Shown here: positions 22,507 to 34,700 of the stretch, in pieces
Layout: each line of letters opens with the position of its first letter
How positions within the stretch are numbered: the stretch's first letter is position 1
Assembly (NCBI GenBank): GCA_944474755.1
Contig: OX104113.1
Location: 56,750,074-56,814,073, forward strand
Direction of reading: 5' to 3'
Length of the DNA: 64,000 nt
Source: Limnoperna fortunei
Taxonomy: Eukaryota; Mollusca; Bivalvia; Mytilida; Modiolidae
Made by a program: the position numbers and the translations under genes
The notes under the pieces: model-generated
Databases searched by the model: none
The model's input: only the letters and a program-made list of their open reading frames with translations
What the model was told of the DNA's origin: nothing

Positions 22507-25500
22507 TTTAATCTATTCTTGCAAAAAAAAACCCGTTAACCTATATTTTTGTTGGTTAGGATGAAATACTTACCCTAATACCTTACCCTAACCATAACGC
22601 TACACATAACCGTAACCCAAACTCCTTAACCCTTAATACTGCCTCCAACTGTAACACTTACACCTAATTTAATGGTGAAGACATGTATTTAATATGCGTA
22701 AGGGTAAGGGCTATGGTTCAGGTTAGGGTTAGTGTTAGGGTTAGGATAAGGGTTTAACTATTTCCCTACCCCTTTTCAAGAATTACTGGGCTAATTCAAA
22801 AGATGTTGAGATATACGATGTTAGTTGACTTGTTAAAGAAAGACCGATAGATGACAACAATATAACAATGCCTTCTGTTCTGTTTGAAAATTTAACATCT
22901 AGCTGTAATATGATTGTTAATAACCTTGTTTTTATTTGTTATATAAAATAGAGCCGAAGGCTGGTCAAGTACCGATTAACTAACAGTTTGCTTGTCGGAT
23001 AAAAATGTTTTGTGCCTTGATCCATCGTCCGGTGTTCAGATACACATTTTAATTATCATTTTAAATATTGATGGTTAGTTATAAGTATTTATTGGCATTT
23101 TGGATTTATTTTTGAATTTTGTACAATTATAGATGCTTGTATGCAAATAAAGATGTTTTGCTGATTCGCTTTGATTTAACATTGTTCTTCTTTCAGTTAG
23201 AGTCGTCGTCTGCTACGGTTTCGATGGTCAATGTTTCGCTGATCTAAAAGGGAAGCTTGATTGGTTAGTTTGTCAGTTTGCTATTGTGCTGGTCATATAA
23301 AAGTTATTTGCCTTGTGAAATACTTCTGATGCAAAGCTTATTGAAAGAAAATAAGCCTTCCACTCAAGTCATTTAAAGTTTTTTGTATGATCTTTGTCAG
23401 AAACATTGACTTGTCATAATGCGATCTTCAAAGAAAAATCTCCGCTGTCAGTTTGATAGTTGTTGCTGGCGAAAGATTGTAAAACAAGTTACTTTTTCTG
23501 ATAACAGGAGTCGTAATGACATAAACCTAAGACATCTTAATCTATTCTTGCAAATAAACCGTTAACCTATATATTTGGTGGTTAGGATGGGATACTTACC
23601 CTAATACCTAACCCTTACGATAACGGTACACATAAGCGTAACCCACACTCCTTAACCCTTAATACTGACTCCAACTGTAACACTTACACCTAATTTAATG
23701 GTGACGACATGTATTTGATTTGCGTAAGGGTTAGCGCTATTGTTGCGGTTAGAGTTATGGCTAGTGTTAGGGTTCGGGTTAGTACAGGGTTAGGGTTAAG
23801 GTTAGGATAAGGGTTTAACTATTTAACTAAACCTTTTTAAAAATTACTGGGTTAATTCTAACAAGATATTTGATGGGCAAGTTCAAACGATGTTAAGAAA
23901 TACAATGTTTGCTGACTTGTTAAGGAAAGACCGATAGACGATCTTCCTTCATATGACAATCTTTTCTGTTCTGTTTGAAAATCTAGCATCTAGCTGTGAT
24001 ATGATTGTTATTAACCTTGTTTACATTTTTTTATCTGTTTTATCATGAATATAGAGCCGAAGGCTGGTCAAGTATCGATTTTCTAGCAGTTTGCTAGTCG
24101 TGAAAAATGTTTTGTGCTTTGATCCGTTGTTCAGATACACATTTTTATTGATCATTTTAAATATTGATGGTCAGTTATAAGTATTTATTGGCATTTTGGA
24201 TTTATTTTTGAATTTTGTACAATTATAGATGCTTATATGCAAATAAAGATGTTTTGCTGATTCGCTTTGATTAAACATTGTTCTTCTTTCAGTTAGAGAC
24301 GTCGTCTGCTACCTTTTCGATGGTGAATGGTCCGCTTATCTGAAAGAGAAGCTTGATTGGTTAGTTTATCAGTTTGATATTTTGCTGGTCATATAAAAGT
24401 TATTTGCATTGTGAGAAATACTTCTTATGCGAAGCTTATTGGAAGAAAATAAGCCTTCCACTCAAGTCATTTAAAGTTGTTTGTATAATCTTTGTCAGAA
24501 ACATTAGCTAGTCATCATGCGATCTTCAAAGAAAAATCTCCTCTGTCAGTTTGATAGTCGTTGTTGGCGAAAGATTGTTAAACAAGTTACTTTTTCTAAT
24601 AGCAGGAGTCATATTGACATAAACCTAAGATATTTTAATCTATTCTTGCAAAAAAAAACCCGTTAACCTATATTTTTGTTGGTTAGGATGAAATACTTAC
24701 CCTAATACCTTACCCTAACCATAACGCTACACATAACCGTAACCCAAACTCCTTAACCCTTAATACTGCCTCCAACTGTAACACTTACACCTAATTTAAT
24801 CGTGAAGACATGTATTTAATATGCGTAAGGGTAAGGGCTATGGTTCAGGTTAGGGTTAGTGTTAGGGTTAGGATAAGGGTTTAACTATTTCCCTACCCCT
24901 TTTCAAGAATTACTGGGTTAATACTAATAAGATATTTAATGGGCTAATTCAAAAGATGTTGAGATATACGATGTTAGTTGACTTGTTAAAGAAAGACCGA
25001 TAGATGACAACAATATAACAATGCCTTCTGTTCTGTTTGAAAATTTAACATCTAGCTGTAATATGATTGCTAATAACCATGTTTTTATTTGTTATATCAT
25101 AAAATAGAGCCGAAGGCTGGTCAAGTACCGATTAACTAACAGTTTGCTTGTCGAATAAAAATGTTTTGTGCCTTGATCCATCGTCCTGTGTTCAGATACA
25201 CATTTTTATTATCATTTTAAATATTGATGGTCAGTTATAAGTATTTATTGGCATTTTGGATTTATTTTTCAATTTTGTACAATTATAGATGCTTATATGC
25301 AAATAAAGATGTTTTGCTGATTCGCTTTGATTAAACATTGTTCTTCTTTCAGTTAGAGACGTCGTCTGCTACGCTTTCGATGGTCAATGGTTCGCTTATC
25401 TAAAAGAGAAGCTTGATTGGTTAGTTTTTCAGTTTTCTATTTTGCTGGTCATATAAAAGTTATTTGCCTTGTGAAATACATCTGATGCGAAGCTTATTGA

Positions 25501-26771
25501 AAGAAAATAAGCCTTCCACTCAAGTCATTTAAAGTTTTTTGTATGATCTTTGTCAGAAACATTGACTTGTCATAATGCGATCTTCAAAGAAAAATCTCCG
25601 CTGTCAGTTTGATAGTTGTTGCTGGCGAAAGATTGTAAAACAAGTTACTTTTTCTGATAACAGGAGTCGTAATGACATAAACCTAAGACATCTTAATCTA
25701 TTCTTGCAAATAAACCGTTAACCTATATATTTGGTGGTTAGGATGGGATACTTACCCTAATACCTAACCCTTACGATAATGCTACACATAAGCGTTACCC
25801 AAACTCCTTAACCCTTAATACTGCCTCCAACTGTAACACTTAACCCTAATTTAATGGTGAGGACATGTATTTGATTTGCGTAAGGGTTAGGGCTAGTGTT
25901 AGTGTTAGAGTTATGGCTAGTGTTAGGGTTAGGGTTAGTACAGGGTTAGGGTTAAGGTTAGGATAAGGGTTTAACTATATTAACTAAACCTTTTAAAAAT
26001 TACTGGGTTAATTCTAACAAGATATTTGATGGGCAAGTTCAAACGATGTTAAGATATACAATGTTTGCTGACTTGTTTAGAAAAGACCGATAGATGATAT
26101 TCCTTCATATAACAATCTCTTCTGTTCTGTTTGAAAATCTATCGTCTAGCTGTGATATGATTGTTATTAACCTTGTTTACCTTGTTTTTATCTGTTTTAT
26201 CATGAATATAGAGCCAAAGGCTGGTCAAGTACTTATTTTCTAGCAGTTTGCTAGTCGGAAGAATGTTTTCTGCTTTGACACGTTGTTCAGATACACATTT
26301 TTGTTGATCATTTTAAATATTGATGGTCAGTTATAAGTATTTATTGGTAATTTAGATTCATTTTTTAATTTTGTACAATTAAAGATGTTTATATGCAAAT
26401 AAAGATGTTTTACTGATTCGCTTTGATTACACATTGTTCTCCCTTTAGTTAGAGCCGTCGTCTGCTACCTTTTCGATGGTGAATGGTCCGCTGATCTCAA
26501 AGAGAAGCTTGATTGGTTAGTTTGTCAGTCATATAAAAGTTATTTGCATAGTGAAATACTTCTTATGCGAAGCTTATTGGAAGAAAATAAGCCTTCCACT
26601 CAAGTCATTTAAAGTTGTTTGTATAATCTTTGTCAGAAACATTAGCTAGTCATCATGCGATCTTCAAAGAAAAATCTCCTCTGTCAGTTTGATAGTCGTT
26701 GTTGGCGAAAGATTGTTAAACAAGTTACTTTTTCTAATAGCAGGAGTCATATTGACATAAACCTAAGATAT
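22507..26771 (+). repeat. Array block: A12 B12 A13 and C-type B13
   Basis: Monomers start at A12 22507, B12 23536, A13 24634, B13 25692. A12 is only 1029 bp: a 26-bp deletion at 22790/22791 removed sequence between two TGGG words, and 3 bp are missing near TATATAAAATAG. B12 has the 12-bp G-tract insertion and GTTTATCAG. A13 has the pre-C variant set (ATCGTGAAG, GATTGCTA, ATACATCTG). This block resembles A16-B17 to the right. Confidence 0.88.
25692..26771 (+). repeat. C-type monomer B13
   Basis: At 1080 bp it has the same subfamily-diagnostic sites as B11, plus GATGATATTCC and GTTTTACTGATTC, which it shares with the later C copies B17, B20 and B22 and not with B11. One T is lost in CCTTTTAAAAATT. 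It directly precedes the monomer that holds the retrotransposon. Confidence 0.88.
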
Positions 26772-26806
26772 TTTAATCTATTCTTGCAAAAAAAAAACCG
26801 TTAACC

Positions 26807-26814
26807 TATATTTT
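26807..26814 (+). repeat. Left target-site duplication TATATTTT
   Basis: This is the left copy of the 8-bp direct repeat bounding the LINE. Intact A monomers have a single CCTATATTTTTGTTGG at this point, so one copy plus the insert was added. Confidence 0.85.
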
Positions 26815-27600
26815 GAAAAAGTACACAATAAATTTTGTAAAAGTGTTTTGGGTGTAAGAAAAACATCATGTAATATTGCTGCAAAATCTGAACTTGGTAG
26901 ATTACCACTAGATTCTTTTATTAAAACACAAGTTATTTGCTATTTTTCTAGACTAAACTGTATAGATATTAACCCTCTCGTAAAAGAAGCATTCTATTTG
27001 AATAAAAATCTCCACACAGATGGTGTGTATACTTGGTATAGCTTTGCTAGATCTGTAATGACGGAATTTAAAATAGATTATGAAAATTTTGAAAATGATA
27101 ATAAAAGTTTTAAGGAAATTAAGTTACACATAAAAAGAGAAATCAAAAAGACTATTAAAGAGAAATATGATGAACTTGTAATAAATAAAATATCTAGCTT
27201 TGACGCTTCTTCGAAATTATACCTTTACAGCAAGCTAAAGTCTGATGTTAATGTTTCAGACTATTTAAATCTTCAAAACTTTAACAGTAGAAGAATACTT
27301 ACCAAACTACGTATTAGTGACCATAACTTAGAGATTGAACTTGGTAGATACAAGAATATACCAAGAGAACAAAGACTCTGTAAATCTTGTAAAATAACTG
27401 ATGATGAAGCTCATTTCTTTTTTCATTGTCAAATTAATAATAATATAAGAAGAACATTTATTGATTTTATACAAACAAAATATGTTAATTTTAACCAGCT
27501 TGATGCCATTGATAAATTAATTTTTGTTCTTAACCCAAATATGGATGTTTTACCCATGGTTGTTGATTTTGTAAAGCAATCATTTGAGTTGCGACAATGA
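26815..27600 (+). pseudogene. LINE reverse-transcriptase polyprotein, C-terminal fragment
   Basis: The frame is open from the first base of the insert (GAA at 26815) to TGA at 27598-27600, giving 261 residues with no ATG start. It is therefore the tail of a truncated ORF2-type protein, and the catalytic endonuclease and reverse-transcriptase domains are absent. Near the start, FCKSVLGV and, at about residue 26, ELGRLPL match the region that follows the reverse-transcriptase domain in many invertebrate LINEs. Near the end a CX2C-X7-H-X4-C motif (C189, C192, H200, C205; bases 27379-27429), followed by basic and hydrophobic residues, is the zinc-knuckle-like element typical of these C-termini. 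The middle is Lys-rich and likely helical. There is no frameshift or internal stop, so the insertion is fairly young. It cannot produce an active enzyme by itself. Confidence 0.88.
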
Positions 27601-27738
27601 GATCCACATTGGTCAAATTCATACATATTTGTAAATACTATATTATCTTAGGTTGTATCTGTACAGTAACATGTTCATTGTTTTTGTATGTTTATGTATG
27701 CTTAACCTCTTGGGGTTTATTATGCAATAAAGTTGTTT
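27601..27738 (+). other. LINE 3' untranslated region
   Basis: About 138 bp of T-rich sequence lies between the stop codon and the right target-site copy. It holds one AATAAA near its end. Short open frames that cross from here into the satellite have no support as genes. Confidence 0.75.
27726..27731 (+). terminator. LINE polyadenylation signal AATAAA
   Basis: An exact AATAAA sits 7 bp before the insert's 3' junction. The spacing is shorter than the usual 10-30 nt, but the position supports this being the true 3' end of the element. Confidence 0.6.
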
Positions 27739-27746
27739 TATATTTT
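27739..27746 (+). repeat. Right target-site duplication TATATTTT
   Basis: This is the right copy of the direct repeat. The satellite resumes immediately with TGTTGGTTAGG, as in uninterrupted sister monomers. Confidence 0.85.
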
Positions 27747-28764
27747 TGTTGGTTAGGATGGGATACTTACCGTAATACCTAACCCTTACGATAACGGTAC
27801 ACATAAGCGTAACCCACACTCCTTAACCCTTAATACTGACTCCAACTGTAACACTTACACCTAATTTAATGGTGAAGACATGTATTTAATATGCGTAAGG
27901 GTAAGGGCTATGGTTCAGGTTAGGGTTAGTGTTAGGGTTAGGATAAGGGTTTAACTATTTCCCTACCCCTTTTCAAGAATTACTGGGTTAATACTAATAA
28001 GATATTTAATGGGCTAATTCAAAAGATGTTGAGATATACGATGTTAGTTGACTTGTTAAAGAAAGACCGATAGATGACAACAACAATATAACAATGCCTT
28101 CTGTTCTGTTTGAAAATTTAACATCTAGCTGTAATATGATTGTTAATAACCATGTTTTTATTTGTTATATCAAAAAATAGAGCCGAAGGCTGGTCAAGTA
28201 CCGATTAACTAACAGTTTGCTTGTCGAATAAAAATGTTTTGTGCCTTGATCCATCGTCCTGTGTTCAGATACACATTTTTATTATCATTTTAAAAATTGA
28301 TGGTCAGTTATAAGTATTTATTGGCATTTTGGATTTATTTTTGAATTTTGTACAATTATAGATGCTTATATGCAAATAAAGATGTTTTGCTGATTCGCTT
28401 TGATTAAACATTGTTCTTCTTTCAGTTAGAGACGTCGTCTGCTACGCTTTCGATGGTCAATGGTTCGCTTATCTAAAAGAGAAGCTTGATTGGTTAGTTT
28501 TTCAGTTTTCTATTTTGCTGGTCATATAAAAGTTATTTGCCTTGTGAAATACTTCTGATGCGAAGCTTATTGAAAGAAAATAAGCCTTCCACTCAAGTCA
28601 TTTAAAGTTTTTTGTATGATCTTTGTCAGAAACATTGACTTGTCATAATGCGATCTTCAAAGAAAAATCTCCGCTGTCAGTTTGATAGTTGTTGCTGGCG
28701 AAAGATTGTAAAACAAGTTACTTTTTCTGATAACAGGAGTCGTAATGACATAAACCTAAGACAT

Positions 28765-31700
28765 CTTAATCTATTCTTGCAAATAAACCGTTAACCTATA
28801 TATTTTGTGGTTAGGATGGGATACTTACCCTAATACCTAACCCTTACGATAACGGTACACATAAGCGTAACCCACACTCCTTAACCCTTAATACTGACTC
28901 CAACTGTAACACTTACACCTAATTTAATGGTGACGACATGTATTTGATTTGCGTAAGGGTTAGCGCTATTGTTGCGGTTAGTGTTAGGGTTCGGGTTAGT
29001 ACAGGGTTAGGGTTAAGGTTAGGATAAGGGTTTAACTATTTAACTAAACCTTTTTAAAAATTACTGGGTTAATTCTAACAAGATATTTGATGGGCAAGTT
29101 CAAACGATGTTAAGAAATACAATGTTTGCTGACTTGTTAAGGAAAGACCGATAGACGATCTTCCTTCATATGACAATCTTTTCTGTTCTGTTTGAAAATC
29201 TAGCATCTAGCTGTGATATGATTGTTATTAACCTTGTTTACATTTTTTTATCTGTTTTATCATGAATATAGAGCCGAAGGCTGGTCAAGTATCGATTTTC
29301 TAGCAGTTTGCTAGTCGTGAAAAATGTTTTGTGCTTTGATCCGTTGTTCAGATACACATTTTTATTGATCATTTTAAATATTGATGGTCAGTTATAAGTA
29401 TTTATTGGCATTTTGGATTTATTTTTGAATTTTGTACAATTATAGATGCTTATATGCAAATAAAGATGTTTTGCTGATTCGCTTTGATTAAACATTGTTC
29501 TTCTTTCAGTTAGAGACGTCGTCTGCTACCTTTTCGATGGTGAATGGTCCGCTTATCTGAAAGAGAAGCTTGATTGGTTAGTTTGTCAGTTTGATATTTT
29601 GCTGGTCATATAAAAGTTATTTGCATTGTGAAATACTTCTTATGCGAAGCTTATTGGAAGAAAATAAGCCTTCCACTCAAGTCATTTAAAGTTGTTTGTA
29701 TAATCTTTGTCAGAAACATTAGCTAGTCATCATGCGATCTTCAAAGAAAAATCTCCTCTGTCAGTTTGATAGTCGTTTTTGGCGAAAGATTGTTAAACAA
29801 GTTACTTTTTCTAATAGCAGGAGTCATATTGACATAAACCTAAGATATTTTAATCTATTCTTGCAAAAAAAAACCCGTTAACCTATATTTTTGTTGGTTA
29901 GGATGAAATACTTACCCTAATACCTTACCCTAACCATAACGCTACACATAACCGTAACCCAAACTCCTTAACCCTTAATACTGCCTCCAACTGTAACACT
30001 TACACCTAATTTAATGGTGAAGACATGTATTTAATATGCGTAAGGGTAAGGGCTATGGTTCAGGTTAGGGTTAGTGTTAGGGTTAGGATAAGGGTTTAAC
30101 TATTTCCCTACCCCTTTTCAAGAATTACTGGGTTAATACTAATAAGATATTTAATGGGCTAATTCAAAAGATGTTGAGATATACGATGTTAGTTGACTTG
30201 TTAAAGAAAGACCGATAGATGACAACAATATAACAATGCCTTCTGTTCTGTTTGAAAATTTAACATCTAGCTGTAATATGATTGTTAATAACCATGTTTT
30301 TATTTGTTATATCAAAAAATAGAGCCGAAGGCTGGTCAAGTACCGATTAACTAACAGTTTGCTTGTCGAATAAAAATGTTTTGTGCCTTGATCCATCGTC
30401 CTGTGTTCAGATACACATTTTTATTATCATTTTAAAAATTGATGGTCAGTTATAAGTATTTATTGGCATTTTGGATTTATTTTTGAATTTTGTACAATTA
30501 TAGATGCTTGTATGCAAATAAAGATGTTTTGCTGATTCGCTTTGATTTAACATTGTTCTTCTTTCAGTTAGAGTCGTCGTCTGCTACGGTTTCGATGGTC
30601 AATGGTTCGCTGATCTAAAAGGGAAGCTTGATTGGTTAGTTTGTCAGTTTGCTATTGTGCTGGTCATATAAAAGTTATTTGCCTTGTGAAATACTTCTGA
30701 TGCAAAGCTTATTGAAAGAAAATAAGCCTTCCACTCAAGTCATTTAAAGTTTTTTGTATGATCTTTGTCAGAAACATTGACTTGTCATAATGCGATCTTC
30801 AAAGAAAAATCTCCGCTGTCAGTTTGATAGTTGTTGCTGGCGAAAGATTGTAAAACAAGTTACTTTTTCTGATAACAGGAGTCGTAATGACATAAACCTA
30901 AGACATCTTAATCTATTCTTGCAAATAAACCGTTAACCTATATATTTGGTGGTTAGGATGGGATACTTACCCTAATACCTAACCCTTACGATAACGGTAC
31001 ACATAAGCGTAACCCACACTCCTTAACCCTTAATACTGACTCCAACTGTAACACTTACACCTAATTTAATGGTGACGACATGTATTTGATTTGCGTAAGG
31101 GTTAGCGCTATTGTTGCGGTTAGAGTTATGGCTAGTGTTAGGGTTCGGGTTAGTACAGGGTTAGGGTTAAGGTTAGGATAAGGGTTTAACTATTTAACTA
31201 AACCTTTTTAAAAATTACTGGGTTAATTCTAACAAGATATTTGATGGGCAAGTTCAAACGATGTTAAGATATACAATGTTTGCTGACTTGTTAAGAAAAG
31301 ACCGATAGACGATCTTCCTTCATATGACAATCTTTTCTGTTCTGTTTGAAAATCTAGCATCTAGCTGTGATATGATTGTTATTAACCTTGTTTACATTTT
31401 TTTATCTGTTTTATCATGAATATAGAGCCGAAGGCTGGTCAAGTATCGATTTTCTAGCAGTTTGCTAGTCGTGAAAAATGTTTTGTGCTTTGATCCGTTG
31501 TTCAGATACACATTTTTATTGATCATTTTAAATATTGATGGTCAGTTATAAGTATTTATTGGCATTTTGGATTTATTTTTGAATTTTGTACAATTATAGA
31601 TGCTTATATGCAAATAAAGATGTTTTGCTGATTCGCTTTGATTAAACATTGTTCTTCTTTCAGTTAGAGACGTCGTCTGCTACCTTTTCGATGGTGAATG

Positions 31701-34700
31701 GTCCGCTTATCTGAAAGAGAAGCTTGATTGGTTAGTTTATCAGTTTGATATTTTGCTGGTCATATAAAAGTTATTTGCATTGTGAAATACTTCTTATGCG
31801 AAGCTTATTGGAAGAAAATAAGCCTTCCACTCAAGTCATTTAAAGTTGTTTGTATAATCTTTGTCAGAAACATTAGCTAGTCATCATGCGATCTTCAAAG
31901 AAAAATCTCCTCTGTCAGTTTGATAGTCGTTGTTGGCGAAAGATTGTTAAACAAGTTACTTTTTCTAATAGCAGGAGTCATATTGACATAAACCTAAGAT
32001 ATTTTAATCTATTCTTGCAAAAAAAAACCCGTTAACCTATATTTTTGTTGGTTAGGATGAAATACTTACCCTAATACCTTACCCTAACCATAACGCTACA
32101 CATAACCGTAACCCAAACTCCTTAACCCTTAATACTGCCTCCAACTGTAACACTTACACCTAATTTAATCGTGAAGACATGTATTTAATATGCGTAAGGG
32201 TAAGGGCTATGGTTCAGGTTAGGGTTAGTGTTAGGGTTAGGATAAGGGTTTAACTATTTCCCTACCCCTTTTCAAGAATTACTGGGTTAATACTAATAAG
32301 ATATTTAATGGGCTAATTCAAAAGATGTTGAGATATACGATGTTAGTTGACTTGTTAAAGAAAGACCGATAGATGACAACAATATAACAATGCCTTCTGT
32401 TCTGTTTGAAAATTTAACATCTAGCTGTAATATGATTGTTAATAACCATGTTTTTATTTGTTATATCAAAAAATAGAGCCGAAGGCTGGTCAAGTACCGA
32501 TTAACTAACAGTTTGCTTGTCGAATAAAAATGTTTTGTGCCTTGATCCATCGTCCTGTGTTCAGATACACATTTTTATTATCATTTTAAAAATTGATGGT
32601 CAGTTATAAGTATTTATTGGCATTTTGGATTTATTTTTGAATTTTGTACAATTATAGATGCTTGTATGCAAATAAAGATGTTTTGCTGATTCGCTTTGAT
32701 TTAACATTGTTCTTCTTTCAGTTAGAGTCGTCGTCTGCTACGGTTTCGATGGTCAATGGTTCGCTGATCTAAAAGGGAAGCTTGATTGGTTAGTTTGTCA
32801 GTTTGCTATTGTGCTGGTCATATAAAAGTTATTTGCCTTGTGAAATACTTCTGATGCAAAGCTTATTGAAAGAAAATAAGCCTTCCACTCAAGTCATTTA
32901 AAGTTTTTTGTATGATCTTTGTCAGAAACATTGACTTGTCATAATGCGATCTTCAAAGAAAAATCTCCGCTGTCAGTTTGATAGTTGTTGCTGGCGAAAG
33001 ATTGTAAAACAAGTTACTTTTTCTGATAACAGGAGTCGTAATGACATAAACCTAAGACATCTTAATCTATTCTTGCAAATAAACCGTTAACCTATATATT
33101 TGGTGGTTAGGATGGGATACTTACCCTAATACCTAACCCTTACGATAACGGTACACATAAGCGTAACCCACACTCCTTAACCCTTAATACTGACTCCAAC
33201 TGTAACACTTACACCTAATTTAATGGTGACGACATGTATTTGATTTGCGTAAGGGTTAGCGCTATTGTTGCGGTTAGAGTTATGGCTAGTGTTAGGGTTC
33301 GGGTTAGTACAGGGTTAGGGTTAAGGTTAGGATAAGGGTTTAACTATTTAACTAAACCTTTTTAAAAATTACTGGGTTAATTCTAACAAGATATTTGATG
33401 GGCAAGTTCAAACGATGTTAAGATATACAATGTTTGCTGACTTGTTAAGAAAAGACCGATAGACGATCTTCCTTCATATGACAATCTTTTCTGTTCTGTT
33501 TGAAAATCTAGCATCTAGCTGTGATATGATTGTTATTAACCTTGTTTACATTTTTTTATCTGTTTTATCATGAATATAGAGCCGAAGGCTGGTCAAGTAT
33601 CGATTTTCTAGCAGTTTGCTAGTCGTGAAAAATGTTTTGTGCTTTGATCCGTTGTTCAGATACACATTTTTATTGATCATTTTAAATATTGATGGTCAGT
33701 TATAAGTATTTATTGGCATTTTGGATTTATTTTTGAATTTTGTACAATTATAGATGCTTATATGCAAATAAAGATGTTTTGCTGATTCGCTTTGATTAAA
33801 CATTGTTCTTCTTTCAGTTAGAGACGTCGTCTGCTACCTTTTCGATGGTGAATGGTCCGCTTATCTGAAAGAGAAGCTTGATTGGTTAGTTTATCAGTTT
33901 GATATTTTGCTGGTCATATAAAAGTTATTTGCATTGTGAAATACTTCTTATGCGAAGCTTATTGGAAGAAAATAAGCCTTCCACTCAAGTCATTTAAAGT
34001 TGTTTGTATAATCTTTGTCAGAAACATTAGCTAGTCATCATGCGATCTTCAAAGAAAAATCTCCTCTGTCAGTTTGATAGTCGTTGTTGGCGAAAGATTG
34101 TTAAACAAGTTACTTTTTCTAATAGCAGGAGTCATATTGACATAAACCTAAGATATTTTAATCTATTCTTGCAAAAAAAAACCCGTTAACCTATATTTTT
34201 GTTGGTTAGGATGAAATACTTACCCTAATACCTTACCCTAACCATAACGCTACACATAACCGTAACCCAAACTCCTTAACCCTTAATACTGCCTCCAACT
34301 GTAACACTTACACCTAATTTAATCGTGAAGACATGTATTTAATATGCGTAAGGGTAAGGGCTATGGTTCAGGTTAGGGTTAGTGTTAGGGTTAGGATAAG
34401 GGTTTAACTATTTCCCTACCCCTTTTCAAGAATTACTGGGTTAATACTAATAAGATATTTAATGGGCTAATTCAAAAGATGTTGAGATATACGATGTTAG
34501 TTGACTTGTTAAAGAAAGACCGATAGATGACAACAATATAACAATGCCTTCTGTTCTGTTTGAAAATTTAACATCTAGCTGTAATATGATTGCTAATAAC
34601 CATGTTTTTATTTGTTATATCATAAAATAGAGCCGAAGGCTGGTCAAGTACCGATTAACTAACAGTTTGCTTGTCGAATAAAAATGTTTTGTGCCTTGAT

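Larger units (their letters stand above)
26815..27738 (+). mobile_element. 5'-truncated LINE (non-LTR retrotransposon) insertion
   Basis: A 924-bp segment unrelated to the satellite interrupts A14 in the + orientation. It is flanked by an 8-bp direct repeat TATATTTT (26807-26814 and 27739-27746), and the empty site occurs uninterrupted in sister monomers A18, A21 and A23. It begins abruptly inside a reading frame and ends about 7 bp after an AATAAA signal. These are the marks of target-primed reverse transcription by a LINE with 5' truncation. No poly(A) tail is seen; the end reads AGTTGTTT. I cannot place the family with certainty, though the C-terminal protein type is common in invertebrate LINEs. 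Confidence 0.9.
26772..28764 (+). repeat. Monomer A14, split by a retrotransposon insertion
   Basis: The monomer runs 26772-26814, is interrupted, and resumes at 27739. After removal of the 932 bp of insert plus one target-site copy, it is 1061 bp, a normal A length plus a 3-bp CAA insertion near 28080. Its head is a hybrid (B-type C-rich block) with the private change ACCGTAATACC, shared with A18, A21 and A23. Confidence 0.92.

Noticed and set aside
26848..26850. TTG as start codon of the LINE fragment
   Set aside because: The frame is open back to the insertion boundary at 26815 and the residues before it match LINE proteins. The fragment is a 5' truncation with no real start.
27429..27626. 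65-codon open frame on the minus strand
   Set aside because: It is an antisense shadow of the LINE reading frame and has no features of its own.
27597..27782. 61-codon open frame on the plus strand after the LINE stop codon
   Set aside because: It runs from the LINE 3' untranslated region across the target-site copy into satellite DNA, so it cannot be an evolved gene.
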